NCBI GenBank assembly: GCA_964476375.1
Contig: CAYYZW010000116.1
Location: 17,970-81,969 of the forward strand
Source of the DNA: SAT2750 sp964476375
GTDB lineage: Bacteria > Planctomycetota > Planctomycetia > Pirellulales > Pirellulaceae
Direction: 5' to 3'
DNA length: 64,000 nucleotides
Position numbers and translations under genes: made by a program. Of this stretch, positions 53,796-62,179 are shown in pieces. Below the pieces are notes generated by a model. It saw only the letters and a list, made by a program, of their open reading frames with translations, searched no databases and was not told the DNA's origin. Position 1 is the first letter of the stretch. Every line of letters starts with the position of its first letter.

Positions 53796-56033
53796 TCACG
53801 CGCTTTCGCTGATCCGGTTGCGCGTCTCACTTGGTCGCATCGCCGCCTGGACCCTGGCCGGATCCGGATCGAAATAACCGCCAATGTCGACTGCTGCTCC
53901 CTGGGCAGCGAGAAGCTCCTGGAGAATTGTCGCCTCGTTTTCTGCAAGGGCATCGGCAAGCGGAGTAAACTGCTCCCTCAGTTCCGGGCTGCTGTCCTGG
54001 TTCGCCAGCGCCTGGGCCCAGTAGAGTGCCAGGTAAAAGTGACTGCCCCGGTTATCCAGCTCGTTGACCTTGCGCGACGGGGAGCGGTTTTCCACCAGGT
54101 AGGAGCTGGTTGCCTGGTCGAGCGTATCGGCGAGTACCTTGACCTGGGGGTTGCCTGTCTTCTCGGCACAGTCCTCCAGCGAGACCGCCAGGGCCAGGAA
54201 CTCTCCCAGCGAGTCCCAGCGCAGATGGCCCTCCTCAAGAAACTGCTGGACATGCTTGGGTGCCGACCCCCCGGCCCCGGTCTCGAACAGGCCCCCGCCG
54301 GCCAGGAGCGGTACGATCGAGAGCATCTTGGCACTGGTTCCCAGCTCCAGGATAGGAAAGAGGTCGGTGAGATAGTCCCGCAGCACGTTCCCGCTCACCG
54401 AGACCGTGTCCAGTCCATCCCGGCAGCGCTGGCAGGTCACGCGAGCCGCCTCGACCGGTGAGAGGATCTGGATCTGAAGCCCCTCGGTATCATGATCCGG
54501 CAGGTACTCGTTGACGTACCTGATCAGGTTGGCATCATGGGCCCGCTCCTCGTTGAGCCAAAAGATGGCCGCGGCACCGGTGGCCCGGGCCCGCTGGACC
54601 GCCAGCCTGACCCAGTCACGGATCGGGGCATCCCGGGTCTGGCACATCCGCCAGATATCCCCCTGCTCGACCGCATGTTCCATCAGCACCTCGCCCGCAT
54701 CGTCCAGCACACGAACCGTTCCGGCCTCGGGGATCTCAAAGGTCTTGTCGTGCGAGCCATACTCCTCGGCCTTCTGTGCCATCAGGCCGACGTTGCAGAC
54801 ATTCCCCATCGTGGTCACATCAAAGGCACCATGTTTTTTGCAGGAATCAATGGTCGCCTGGTAAATCCCGGCGTAGCAGCGGTCCGGGATGATCGACTTG
54901 GTGTCATGGAGCTGGCCGTCCGGCCCCCACATCTGGCCCGAGGTTCGAATTGCCGCCGGCATCGAGGCATCAATAATCACGTCGCTGGGAACGTGAAGGT
55001 TGGTGATCCCCTTGTCCGAGTTGACCATCGCCAACCGCGGCCGGCGAGCATAGGTCGCCTCGATATCAGCCTGGATCTCGGCCTGCTGGTCCTCCGGCAG
55101 ACCCTCGAGCCTGGCCTCCAGGTCCCCCAGGCCAAGGTTCGGATTCACGCCCAGCCGGTCAAACGTGTCGGCGTGCCTGGTAAACAGCTCGTCAAAGTAG
55201 ACACTCACAACATGGCCGAAGATGATCGGGTCGGAGACCTTCATCATCGTCGCCTTCAGATGCAGTGAGAGCAGCACGTTCTGTTGGTGGGCATCCTCGA
55301 TTTCCTTTTCCAGGAAATCTCTCAGTGCCCGACAGCTCATGACCGAGGCGTCAATGATCTCAGCCTCCTGGAGCTCGAGGCCCTCTTTCAGCGCCGTGGC
55401 CTGGCCCGCTTCACTGACCAGTTCAATCCGCACGCTGCCCGCGGCAGCCATCACGTGCGACTGCTCGCTGCCGAAAAAGTCTCCCTCCTGCATGTGGGCC
55501 ACGTGCGATTTACTGTCGCTGCTCCACTCTCCCATCGAGTGTGGATTGTCCCGTGCGTATTGTTTCACCGGCGCCGCAACCCGGCGATCGGAGTTTCCCT
55601 CGCGGAGCACCGGGTTGACGGCACTTCCGAGCACCCTTGCAAAGCGTGCCCGCAATTCCTGCTCGGCCTCGCCCTGGGGTTCTTCCGGGAATTCCGGGAG
55701 TGCGTAGCCATGATCCTTCAGCTCGGCGAGGGCGTCGGTCAGCTGGGGGATGGAGGCACTGATATTGGGTAACTTGATAATGTTGGCTGCCGGCGTCTTG
55801 GCCAGGGCACCCAGTTCAGCCAGGGCATCCCCCTGCTGCTGGTCGTCGGCCAGTTGATCGGGAAAATTGGCGAGGATCCGCCCGGCCAGCGAGATATCCT
55901 TGAGCTCGATCTGGATACCCGAGGAGCGAGTGAAGGCCCGGATAATTGGCAGCAGGGACTCGGTCGCCAGGGCGGGAGCTTCATCGGTCCTGGTATAGAC
56001 GATCGTGGTGGAGGGGGCGTTCATCGGCAACAT
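53796..56033 (-). CDS. icd: Monomeric NADP-dependent isocitrate dehydrogenase
   Basis: A 745-residue protein (the ATG at 56024 is also possible), the normal length of the monomeric type that oxidatively decarboxylates isocitrate to 2-oxoglutarate in the TCA cycle, making NADPH. Signature blocks are RTDEAPALATESLLPIIRAF at the N-terminus, EGNSDRRVAAPVKQYA, SHVAHMQEGDFFGSEQS, LSLHLKATMMKVSDPIIFGH, and WLNEERAHDANLIRYVNEYL. No signal peptide. It is convergent with the ankyrin gene and diverges from the 49-residue zinc-ribbon gene over an inverted repeat. Only clear central-metabolism gene in the window. Confidence 0.96.
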   Translation of the reverse strand: MLPMNAPSTTIVYTRTDEAPALATESLLPIIRAFTRSSGIQIELKDISLAGRILANFPDQLADDQQQGDALAELGALAKTPAANIIKLPNISASIPQLTDALAELKDHGYALPEFPEEPQGEAEQELRARFARVLGSAVNPVLREGNSDRRVAAPVKQYARDNPHSMGEWSSDSKSHVAHMQEGDFFGSEQSHVMAAAGSVRIELVSEAGQATALKEGLELQEAEIIDASVMSCRALRDFLEKEIEDAHQQNVLLSLHLKATMMKVSDPIIFGHVVSVYFDELFTRHADTFDRLGVNPNLGLGDLEARLEGLPEDQQAEIQADIEATYARRPRLAMVNSDKGITNLHVPSDVIIDASMPAAIRTSGQMWGPDGQLHDTKSIIPDRCYAGIYQATIDSCKKHGAFDVTTMGNVCNVGLMAQKAEEYGSHDKTFEIPEAGTVRVLDDAGEVLMEHAVEQGDIWRMCQTRDAPIRDWVRLAVQRARATGAAAIFWLNEERAHDANLIRYVNEYLPDHDTEGLQIQILSPVEAARVTCQRCRDGLDTVSVSGNVLRDYLTDLFPILELGTSAKMLSIVPLLAGGGLFETGAGGSAPKHVQQFLEEGHLRWDSLGEFLALAVSLEDCAEKTGNPQVKVLADTLDQATSSYLVENRSPSRKVNELDNRGSHFYLALYWAQALANQDSSPELREQFTPLADALAENEATILQELLAAQGAAVDIGGYFDPDPARVQAAMRPSETRNRISESA

Positions 56034-56080
56034 GTCTTTCTGGCTGGAGTGCGACGGATCTGTCTCACATTAGCACTAAC

Positions 56081-56105
56081 ATCGCCGGTCAACAATAACG
56101 GCGAT
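56081..56105. promoter_or_regulatory. Inverted repeat between icd and the zinc-ribbon gene
   Basis: ATCGCCG (56081-56087) and CGGCGAT (56099-56105) are perfect complements around 11 bases. They lie in the 140-bp divergent promoter region and could be an operator dyad. No clear -10/-35 pair could be placed beside it. Confidence 0.35.
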
Positions 56106-56172
56106 GGCGGGAAAGAAACCGGCTTGACCGATCGCCACGGCAGGAGCGACAATCGTCGCCGGGAGAACAATC

Positions 56173-56322
56173 ATGGACGAGAAAAAATGTGAACTCGCGA
56201 CCAGGGCACCCCGTCCTGCCTGCCCGGCCTGCGGCGGCGAGCTGATCGAGATTCGTGCCAAGCTGCAGTGTTCGCGCTGCCACACGATCTGCGAGACCTG
56301 CTGCGAGGGAGGCAGAGGCTAG
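56173..56322 (+). CDS. Small zinc-ribbon protein
   Basis: A 49-residue protein that runs from ATG 56173 to TAG 56322 with GGGAG 8 nt upstream. Four CxxC pairs or near pairs are present: CPAC (17-20), CSRC (33-36) and CETCC (41-45), around GGELIEIRAKLQ, the layout of a zinc ribbon followed by CHTICETCCEGG. The pattern resembles a small protein conserved in planctomycetes. It probably binds zinc and perhaps a nucleic acid or protein partner. Its place next to icd on the opposite strand could be chance. Confidence 0.75.
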   Translation: MDEKKCELATRAPRPACPACGGELIEIRAKLQCSRCHTICETCCEGGRG

Positions 56323-56376
56323 GGCGGCCCTAGACGTACGGGAAAAAAGTCGCTGGAAAACCCGGCCCGGAAAAAA

Positions 56377-57954
56377 CTACTCGATCGAGATTTCAACCCA
56401 GCTGAGCTTGACCTGCTCCGAGGCAACCACCTCGATCACGTTATAACCATCGCCCATGGCCCCGGGGGGTATCGAGTAGAGGTGTCGTAGCGGCTGGACT
56501 TCCTTCCAGCCAGAGGCCTTGATATGGTCAGGCTCTCCCAGCTTCAGCCAGCTGCAGGCAATCCCGTTGACGCTTACCGTAAGCGGCTCGTCATGATCGG
56601 GAACCACCAGCTCGACCCGCGCCTGCTGGCCATCTGACGGCCGAGGACCCGTGTGAAGCCGAAAGATCCCCTGCCGTCCGGAGTAGGGCAGCTGGCTTGG
56701 CTTGCCCGGGTGGCCCGTGGACCAGGGACTGATGAGAGTCAGGACATGACGGCGAGGTGCGGCAGATAACGCCTTGTAGGATCCAGCGTCGGTAAGCAGG
56801 CGGTCATGATCTGCTCGAGGCCAGCGCTGGTAGGGCCCGGTATAGAGGTTGAAAAAATAAACCGCGTCAGCTCCCCGATCCAGTCCGCTGGCCAGGATGC
56901 CCCGCATTTCCTCGTGAGTCATCGTGCGACGTCCACTGTCTCCCGAATTCACACCATCTTCCAGGTGGATGGCCACCTCCACACCACTCCCGTCCAGCAA
57001 TCCCTTCCATGTCTCCACCGGGATATCACTGTTCGTCGAGGACCAGAAGGAACCGGCAATCACCAGGTCCACCAGCCCCTCCCTCGCCCAGTCGACCGCA
57101 TCCAGCCCGTGCCGCCGGGCAATCCAGGGATCTGCCGGTACCCGAACGGCCAGTCTCACGGGGTGCCCCAGTCTCTCGGCCGCCTTCTCCGTAGCCCGCC
57201 GCGCCTGCCTGACCAGGTCCGTCATGAGTGGGACCCCCTGGTGTTCTCGACCGGGACGAAAATAGAGCCAAAAGCGGAGAAAATCGAGCTCGATCCCGTC
57301 ACTGTCATAACGGTCACAGAGTTCACGGATCAACGCGAGAGTGTGTTTCCGTACCTCCGGCTGTTCAAAATCAAGTGCCTTGTTTGAGAGGTGCCACTCT
57401 GGATGTGCCCGCCAGAAGCTACTGTGATAGGGATGGGTCGGCCGGTCCGGGTAATGCGAATCATTCATCCGCACCGAGAGCCAGGCACCAATCTTGTTAT
57501 GCCGGGCACGGGCCAGCATCCTTTGCGGGTAATCACAGCCCTGCAGGTGGAGGGCCCGAACATTCTTGTAAAACTGCGTCTCGAATATCCGTTTTGGATC
57601 AATGCCGGCGAAGAACGGCTGATCATCCCCTGCATCTGGATCGTAACCATCCCAGTCGGATTCCCAGGCCGTGCCACGGTAATTCGTGCGCTGCGCATTG
57701 ACGTTGATGAACAGGTCCGAGATACCGGCTGCCGCATGAGCATCGACAAAGGCATCGAGCGTCTCCGGCACAAGAGGGCCAAAGGTGCCGACGAAGAACT
57801 CGGAACAGTCCAGGTTATAGATCACCCGTCCACGTTCGCGAGGCGCCTGCTTTGGCTCCTCCGCACGTGCAGGTGCCAGGGTGCAAAACATGCCTGGAAC
57901 CATGGCGGCAGATACCAAGGACAACAACCAACGCACGCTCTTTTTTTTCTGCAT
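56377..57954 (-). CDS. Exported glycosyl-hydrolase-like (GHL10-type) protein
   Basis: A 525-residue exported protein (leader WLLSLVSAAMVPGMFCTLA). A TIM-barrel look is given by ISDLFINVNAQRTNYRGTAW, KIGAWLSVRMNDSHYPD, YDSDGIELDFLRFWLYF with candidate acids Glu and Asp on one strand, RLAVRVPADPWIARRHG, and LDRGADAVYFFNLYTG. This matches the glycosyl-hydrolase-like family 10 (DUF187-type) in planctomycetes. A C-terminal beta domain (about 400-525) may bind carbohydrate. Its substrate is unknown. It is convergent with the zinc-ribbon gene. Confidence 0.7.
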   Translation of the reverse strand: MQKKKSVRWLLSLVSAAMVPGMFCTLAPARAEEPKQAPRERGRVIYNLDCSEFFVGTFGPLVPETLDAFVDAHAAAGISDLFINVNAQRTNYRGTAWESDWDGYDPDAGDDQPFFAGIDPKRIFETQFYKNVRALHLQGCDYPQRMLARARHNKIGAWLSVRMNDSHYPDRPTHPYHSSFWRAHPEWHLSNKALDFEQPEVRKHTLALIRELCDRYDSDGIELDFLRFWLYFRPGREHQGVPLMTDLVRQARRATEKAAERLGHPVRLAVRVPADPWIARRHGLDAVDWAREGLVDLVIAGSFWSSTNSDIPVETWKGLLDGSGVEVAIHLEDGVNSGDSGRRTMTHEEMRGILASGLDRGADAVYFFNLYTGPYQRWPRADHDRLLTDAGSYKALSAAPRRHVLTLISPWSTGHPGKPSQLPYSGRQGIFRLHTGPRPSDGQQARVELVVPDHDEPLTVSVNGIACSWLKLGEPDHIKASGWKEVQPLRHLYSIPPGAMGDGYNVIEVVASEQVKLSWVEISIE

Positions 57955-58085
57955 GGTGATCCCGTTTAAAAATGGACAGCCCGTAACCTTAATTCATGAC
58001 AGGGACAATCCCCTCCGACAAGAGAACATGGTAGTCTACAAAAGGACAGTAAAAAAATGTCCTCTCGCCAAAGTAGAAACTCACG

Positions 58086-58775
58086 ATGGCTAACTATCCA
58101 CCATCCCCACCCCCCGCGGCCTGGCCCCAGCAGCCACCCCCGCCGCCACCTCCCCCCCGCACATCGCGAAAGTGGATCTGGATCCTGATCCTCATCCCGG
58201 CGTCTATTGTCGGCGTGGTGATGCTGTTCCTTAGTGCAGGACTGCTGTTTGTTGCCACGGGGAAAGAGGAACCGGTAACCGAAGCGGACAGGGCTGTCCT
58301 GGTGGACATTGACCACCTGAGCGAATGGATGTTCGACGAGTATGTTCCTGAAAAGCGGGGGGAGACAGTCACGAAAACTCGTTACATCGATGGCTCTTAT
58401 GACATCGAGTACGAGTACGATATTCCTGAAGACCTGAATGCACCCTACCTGAGCTGTATCATCACTGTCGAAAGAAAGATTTCCGATGCGCGGACCTCCT
58501 ACGTTGCCATGTGGAGCGGAAGCCAGCTGGGAATGTCCCTGCAGAGTGATATCGAGATCGACGTGGTGGAGAGAAATGACCTTTTCCGCTGGGGCGACCG
58601 ATCCCGCTTTGCCATCCTCTTCACCGAGGGGGAACCATTTGGAAACGTGTTTATCACCCGTACGGGAAAGCACATCTTCTATATCGTTATTTCCGGGGTT
58701 TACTTTGACCACCAGGAGGGAATCCGTGGAATGCTCAGTGAACACCTCGATCGATTGAAATCCTATCAACCCTGA
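58086..58775 (+). CDS. Proline-rich membrane protein of unknown function
   Basis: A 229-residue protein. A very proline-rich cytoplasmic-side start (residues 1-25, including a run of eight prolines) is followed by a transmembrane helix (WIWILILIPASIVGVVMLFL) and about 160 residues outside, with DIEYEYDIPEDLNAPYL, ISDARTSYVAMWSGSQL and HIFYIVISGVYFDHQEG. I do not recognise the domain. There is no clear SD before the ATG. It stands apart from its neighbours, with 132-nt and 149-nt gaps. The proline-rich tail may bind a cytoplasmic partner. Confidence 0.65.
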   Translation: MANYPPSPPPAAWPQQPPPPPPPPRTSRKWIWILILIPASIVGVVMLFLSAGLLFVATGKEEPVTEADRAVLVDIDHLSEWMFDEYVPEKRGETVTKTRYIDGSYDIEYEYDIPEDLNAPYLSCIITVERKISDARTSYVAMWSGSQLGMSLQSDIEIDVVERNDLFRWGDRSRFAILFTEGEPFGNVFITRTGKHIFYIVISGVYFDHQEGIRGMLSEHLDRLKSYQP

Positions 58776-58834
58776 CCGATCTCGCGGTCAAGGAGATGGT
58801 GTCAACTTCTCGTGGGAAACTAGCTGGCATCCGC

Positions 58835-58887
58835 CCCGTGGGATAGGATAGACCGGAACCGGTGTGTGGGATCTTTCATCCCACGGG
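58835..58887 (+). promoter_or_regulatory. Competing inverted repeats upstream of the DUF1080 gene
   Basis: CCCGTGGGAT (58835-58844) is a perfect 10-bp complement of ATCCCACGGG (58878-58887). A shorter alternative, GTGGGAT (58866-58872), pairs with part of the same right arm (58878-58884) over a five-base loop. The two structures exclude each other, as in attenuators. No U-run follows, and the ATG of the DUF1080 gene is 37 nt downstream. Confidence 0.4.
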
Positions 58888-58923
58888 TCTGATAACCGAT
58901 ACACTCTTCCAGGAGAACCGACG

Positions 58924-59670
58924 ATGGTCCGCCGCCTGACACTTTCTGCTTTCATTTCCCTGCTTGCCTTTCACTCCCTGGCCGCCGAAAAGCCACAAGA
59001 AGCGCCACCGGAAGCGAAGGGGATGAAAAGCATCTTTAACGGCAAGGACCTGACTGGCTGGGACGGTGATCCACGGCTCTGGTCGGTCAAGGATGGAGCG
59101 ATTCGCGGCGAGACGACCGCGGAAGTGAAAGCCAATGGCAACACCTTCATCATCTGGAAGGATGGCGTGCTGAAGGATTTTGAACTCCGGCTCAGTTTCC
59201 GCTGTAACGCCACCAATAACTCGGGGATCCAGTACCGATCCAAGCACATCACCGAGGGAAATCCGAGGAACAAGTGGGTCGTGCGGGGATACCAGCACGA
59301 GATTCGAAACCAGAATATCCTGCCGAGCGTGAGTGGGTTTATCTATGACGAGGGTGGCCTGGCGGGAAAACGTGGTCGAACCTGCCTGGTAGGTGAGAAA
59401 GCAACCTGGGGTGCCGACGGCAAGAAAGTGACCGAGACGCTGATCACCGCAGAGGAGTTCAAGAAACTCTTCAAGCTCGATAAGTGGAACGACGTGATCA
59501 TCATTGCCAGGGGGAATCACATCCAGCACTACATGAACAACCGGCTGATCATGGATTTTACGGACGGGCATGAGAAGGCCCTGCTCGAGGGGATCCTGGC
59601 ATTTCAACTCCATGGCGGAAATCCAATGTTCGCCGAGTTCAAGGATGTCCGCATCCGACAGCTGAAGTAA
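58924..59670 (+). CDS. DUF1080 (3-keto-disaccharide hydrolase) family protein
   Basis: A 248-residue exported protein from ATG 58924 (leader TLSAFISLLAFHSLAAEKP), with AGGAG about 9 nt upstream. DUF1080 is seen in SIFNGKDLTGWDGDPRLWSV, NSGIQYRSKHI and DVIIIARGNHIQHYMNNRL; the last block is typical. Relatives bind or hydrolyse 3-keto-disaccharides or related glycosides. The stop codon overlaps the ATG of the di-heme peroxidase gene (TAATG), so the two are coupled. That pairing suggests that the enzyme works on sugars oxidised in the periplasm. Confidence 0.88.
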   Translation: MVRRLTLSAFISLLAFHSLAAEKPQEAPPEAKGMKSIFNGKDLTGWDGDPRLWSVKDGAIRGETTAEVKANGNTFIIWKDGVLKDFELRLSFRCNATNNSGIQYRSKHITEGNPRNKWVVRGYQHEIRNQNILPSVSGFIYDEGGLAGKRGRTCLVGEKATWGADGKKVTETLITAEEFKKLFKLDKWNDVIIIARGNHIQHYMNNRLIMDFTDGHEKALLEGILAFQLHGGNPMFAEFKDVRIRQLK

Positions 59671-60665
59671 TGAACCGCTGGCTCTTTCTTTCACTGACCG
59701 TGCTGCTTCCCGGTGCGCTCCTTTCAGGGCAGCAGAAGAAAGTGAAACCTGCTGTCCTGGCACCTCTGCCAGGGCAGGTACCGGCACCAAAAGACAATCC
59801 GACCACGCCGGCCAAGGTGGAACTGGGAAGGCAGCTGTTTTTCGATGCGCAGCTATCCGGCAATAACAGGATCAGCTGCGCCAGCTGTCACATTCCGGGC
59901 AAGGCGTTCACAGATGGCCGGGCCGTTTCCACGGGCGCCGATGGCGCGCCGCTTCGGCGGAACACGCGAAGCTGCCTGAACGCGGGCTTTGCCACAAGCC
60001 TGCTCGCAGACGGCGGAGCAAAAAGCCTGGAGCAGCAGGCCCTGCTGCCGATCCAATCCCCGGCAGAAATGAACCAGCCACTCGACGAACTGGAAAAAGA
60101 ACTCGCCCTGGTTCCTGGTTACGTCAAAGATTTCAAGACGGTGTTTGGTGGTCCCCCCAACCGCCAGGACCTGGCCCGTGCCCTGGCTGCTTTCCAGCGG
60201 ACACTGGTCAGTGGGCCCTCCCCGTTTGACCGATTCCTGGCCGGGGAGAACGAGGCTCTCTCGGCCGAAGCCCAGGCAGGCTACGAGCTGTTCCGTGGTG
60301 AGGCGGGCTGTATTACCTGCCACAATGGACCACTGCTCAGTGATGGAAAATTCTATCGCCTGGGTGTTTCATTCCGGGATCAAGGTCGGGCCGGGATCAC
60401 CGGCAAGAAAGAGGATCGCTACCGGTTTCTTACACCCTCGCTGCGGAACGTGGCCCAGACAGGCCCTTACATGCATAATGGATCCCTCAAGACACTCGAC
60501 GATGTGATCCTTTTTTACTACCGGGGTGTCCCGCGCCAGGGGCGAGATGGACTACCCGTGGAAATCGAGGCCCTGCAGGACCAGAGTTTTTCGGAGATCC
60601 CGTTGCTGGTGGAGTTTCTCAAGGCTCTTTCCGGCGAGCTTCCCGAAATCACGCCCTCGCCATAA
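59670..60665 (+). CDS. Di-heme cytochrome-c peroxidase (MauG/CCP family)
   Basis: A 331-residue exported protein (leader WLFLSLTVLLPGALLSGQ). Two heme motifs are present, CASCH (70-74) and CITCH (214-218), with ELGRQLFFDAQLSGNNRISC before the first and FLTPSLRNVAQTGPYMHNGS after the second, the last a typical CCP block. The role is reduction of peroxide or oxidation of a partner using two c-type hemes in the periplasm. It is translationally coupled to the DUF1080 gene. It ends 134 nt before the VNSFP-repeat gene. Confidence 0.92.
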   Translation: MNRWLFLSLTVLLPGALLSGQQKKVKPAVLAPLPGQVPAPKDNPTTPAKVELGRQLFFDAQLSGNNRISCASCHIPGKAFTDGRAVSTGADGAPLRRNTRSCLNAGFATSLLADGGAKSLEQQALLPIQSPAEMNQPLDELEKELALVPGYVKDFKTVFGGPPNRQDLARALAAFQRTLVSGPSPFDRFLAGENEALSAEAQAGYELFRGEAGCITCHNGPLLSDGKFYRLGVSFRDQGRAGITGKKEDRYRFLTPSLRNVAQTGPYMHNGSLKTLDDVILFYYRGVPRQGRDGLPVEIEALQDQSFSEIPLLVEFLKALSGELPEITPSP

Positions 60666-60686
60666 GCCCCGGCCACCCCCTTTTAT

Positions 60687-60715
60687 TTGCCTCCGGCCTG
60701 TCCGATTTCTATGAT
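60687..60715 (+). promoter_or_regulatory. Sigma-70-type promoter of the VNSFP-repeat gene
   Basis: TTGCCT (60687-60692) and TATGAT (60710-60715) are separated by exactly 17 nt; the boxes match the consensus at 4 and 5 of 6 positions. A start site near 60722 would leave a 78-nt leader holding the hairpin CATGCC-TGG... GGCATG at 60744-60758. Confidence 0.5.
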
Positions 60716-60743
60716 GACACTGGCAAACAGGTGTGAAAACGAT

Positions 60744-60758
60744 CATGCCTGGGGCATG
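60744..60758 (+). other. Six-pair leader hairpin before the VNSFP-repeat gene
   Basis: CATGCC (60744-60749) and GGCATG (60753-60758) pair perfectly around three bases. It lies between the candidate promoter and the ribosome site GGAGG (60787-60791 region), and may stabilise the leader. Confidence 0.35.
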
Positions 60759-60799
60759 CTTTCCCAACCGTTCCTGTTTCATTCATGGAGGCGCACGTG

Positions 60800-61168
60800 A
60801 TGATTCGCCATGCCCTGCTTACAGTCAGCCTGGTGCTTTTTCTCGGCGTACCTCTGCCCCACTCCAGCATCTCGGGCGGTGACGACACCTCTCCAGGCCT
60901 CCAGGCGGGCCAGGCATCCCGGACCAATGCCAAGGTCAATGTTGCCAAGATCTACGGGAAAATCCAGTTCGTCAACTCGTTTCCGGATTTCAAGGTACAG
61001 ATTGTCAACTCGTTTCCCGACCTCAAGGTCCAGGTGGTGAATTCATTTCCGGACAAGGTCGGAAAATGGAAGATCGTCAATTCCTTTCCGGACTACAAGA
61101 TCCAGATCGTCAACTCGTTTCCGGATTTCAAGGTCCAGTACGTCAACTCCTTTCCCGGTGTGCCATAG
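60800..61168 (+). CDS. Exported VNSFP-repeat protein
   Basis: A 122-residue protein from ATG 60800, with GGAGG 8 nt upstream and a signal peptide (HALLTVSLVLFLGVPLPHSS). The last 65 residues are six copies of an 11-residue unit, V-N-S-F-P-D-x-K-V-Q-x, except for one 13-residue unit (VNSFPDKVGKWKI). Alternation of hydrophobic and polar residues suggests that each unit forms one beta-strand and turn, as in a small solenoid or sheet. No catalytic residue is evident. I recall similar repeat units in other bacteria but no defined function. It has its own promoter and is followed by the convergent ThuA-like gene. Confidence 0.75.
   Translation: MIRHALLTVSLVLFLGVPLPHSSISGGDDTSPGLQAGQASRTNAKVNVAKIYGKIQFVNSFPDFKVQIVNSFPDLKVQVVNSFPDKVGKWKIVNSFPDYKIQIVNSFPDFKVQYVNSFPGVP
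60971..61156 (+). repeat. Six 33-nt units encoding VNSFP
   Basis: Units begin with a GTC/GTG codon and encode VNSFP(D) six times; the third is 39 nt long. Synonymous changes between units (TCG/TCA/TCC for Ser, CCG/CCC for Pro) show an old repeat kept by selection on the protein, not a fresh DNA duplication. Confidence 0.7.
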
Positions 61169-61202
61169 AAGGCGAAACGGATCCAGGTAAGCGGCTCTCG
61201 AA

Positions 61203-62015
61203 TTACCTGGCCTTCCCGTAGCCCGGCGTGGGCGTGCCGTTCTTCTCCAGCTTGCCGGCCGCCCAGAGCAGGCCGCGGGTGACCAGGTCCAGGTAGGTCT
61301 CGTGACGCATGGTCTCGTTGTGATGCCCAATCGTGGTACCGAAGACGCGCATCTTTTCATGCGTGTTGGTCCAAATGCAGACGTGGTCTTTCTGCGTATC
61401 CTCGCCAAACGCCTTCCCCAGTGGGGTTACCCCCGGCCAGAGCTTGTCAATCTTGTAGAGTTCCCCGTTGGGCGTGTTCCAGGTCTTTGGGAAACCCTGC
61501 ATCACGGGATGATCGTTTACCAGGTTCTTGACTGCCAGAGGACGGTGTTTTTCATGGCTAAATGAACTCACCCCGACGACCTTTCGCCAGGCATCGGTCT
61601 TGGCGTTACGGTAGCTGTGCGGCGTGCAGTGGATCATCACCGCAGGCATCCCCTCGGCATGAACCCGGGCAATCCCCTCGACGAAGGGGACATCGACAAC
61701 ACCGCCAAAGCACTGGTTATGTACGACAACGTCATAGCCGTCAGCCCAGTTCGCTTTCTGGAACAGCTCGATCTTCTGGTTTCGGTCCTTCCCTCCCTGG
61801 TGCGCAATTGTCCACTTCACGTTCGCTCGTGCCGCAATGCCCTCGGTGAGAATCAGCTTCTGGTTGTCGTAATCATGGCTGCTCCCACCGGTGACAAGCA
61901 GTACCTTGAGTGGTTCCACCTTCTTTTCTTCCGCCCGGGAAACATCCCCCGAAGCCAAAAGCACCGCCGCTGAAACCAGGACACTTGCAACCAGTGAACT
62001 TCGCAAACCGACCAT
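61203..62015 (-). CDS. ThuA-like (trehalose-utilisation) domain protein, exported
   Basis: A 270-residue exported protein from ATG 62015, with GGGAG 8 nt upstream (signal peptide SSLVASVLVSAAVLLASGDV). The class-I amidotransferase-like ThuA fold is seen in VLLVTGGSSHDYDNQKLIL, YDVVVHNQCFGG, GMPAVMIHCTPHSYR and HEKMRVFGTTIGHHNET. ThuA proteins take part in disaccharide oxidation or use, though the reaction is not settled. Many planctomycete sugar loci carry one next to DUF1080, which lies 1.5 kb away here. Confidence 0.85.
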   Translation of the reverse strand: MVGLRSSLVASVLVSAAVLLASGDVSRAEEKKVEPLKVLLVTGGSSHDYDNQKLILTEGIAARANVKWTIAHQGGKDRNQKIELFQKANWADGYDVVVHNQCFGGVVDVPFVEGIARVHAEGMPAVMIHCTPHSYRNAKTDAWRKVVGVSSFSHEKHRPLAVKNLVNDHPVMQGFPKTWNTPNGELYKIDKLWPGVTPLGKAFGEDTQKDHVCIWTNTHEKMRVFGTTIGHHNETMRHETYLDLVTRGLLWAAGKLEKNGTPTPGYGKAR

Positions 62016-62179
62016 CGGATACTCCCTCTTGTGAATTAGGACCAGTCCCAGGAGATGTGCCGGAGGCAGAGACAGCCCGGGCAGGATTTCATTGTAAACC
62101 CTTGCCGGGACAGGAACACGTGCCATCCGGCACGATACACTAGAGACATTCACTTCCATATCTTTCCAGAGACCCTGCC

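Noticed and set aside
60971..61156. CRISPR array or tandem-DNA satellite
   Set aside because: The units are 33 nt, in frame, encode a constant peptide, differ by synonymous changes and have no spacers.
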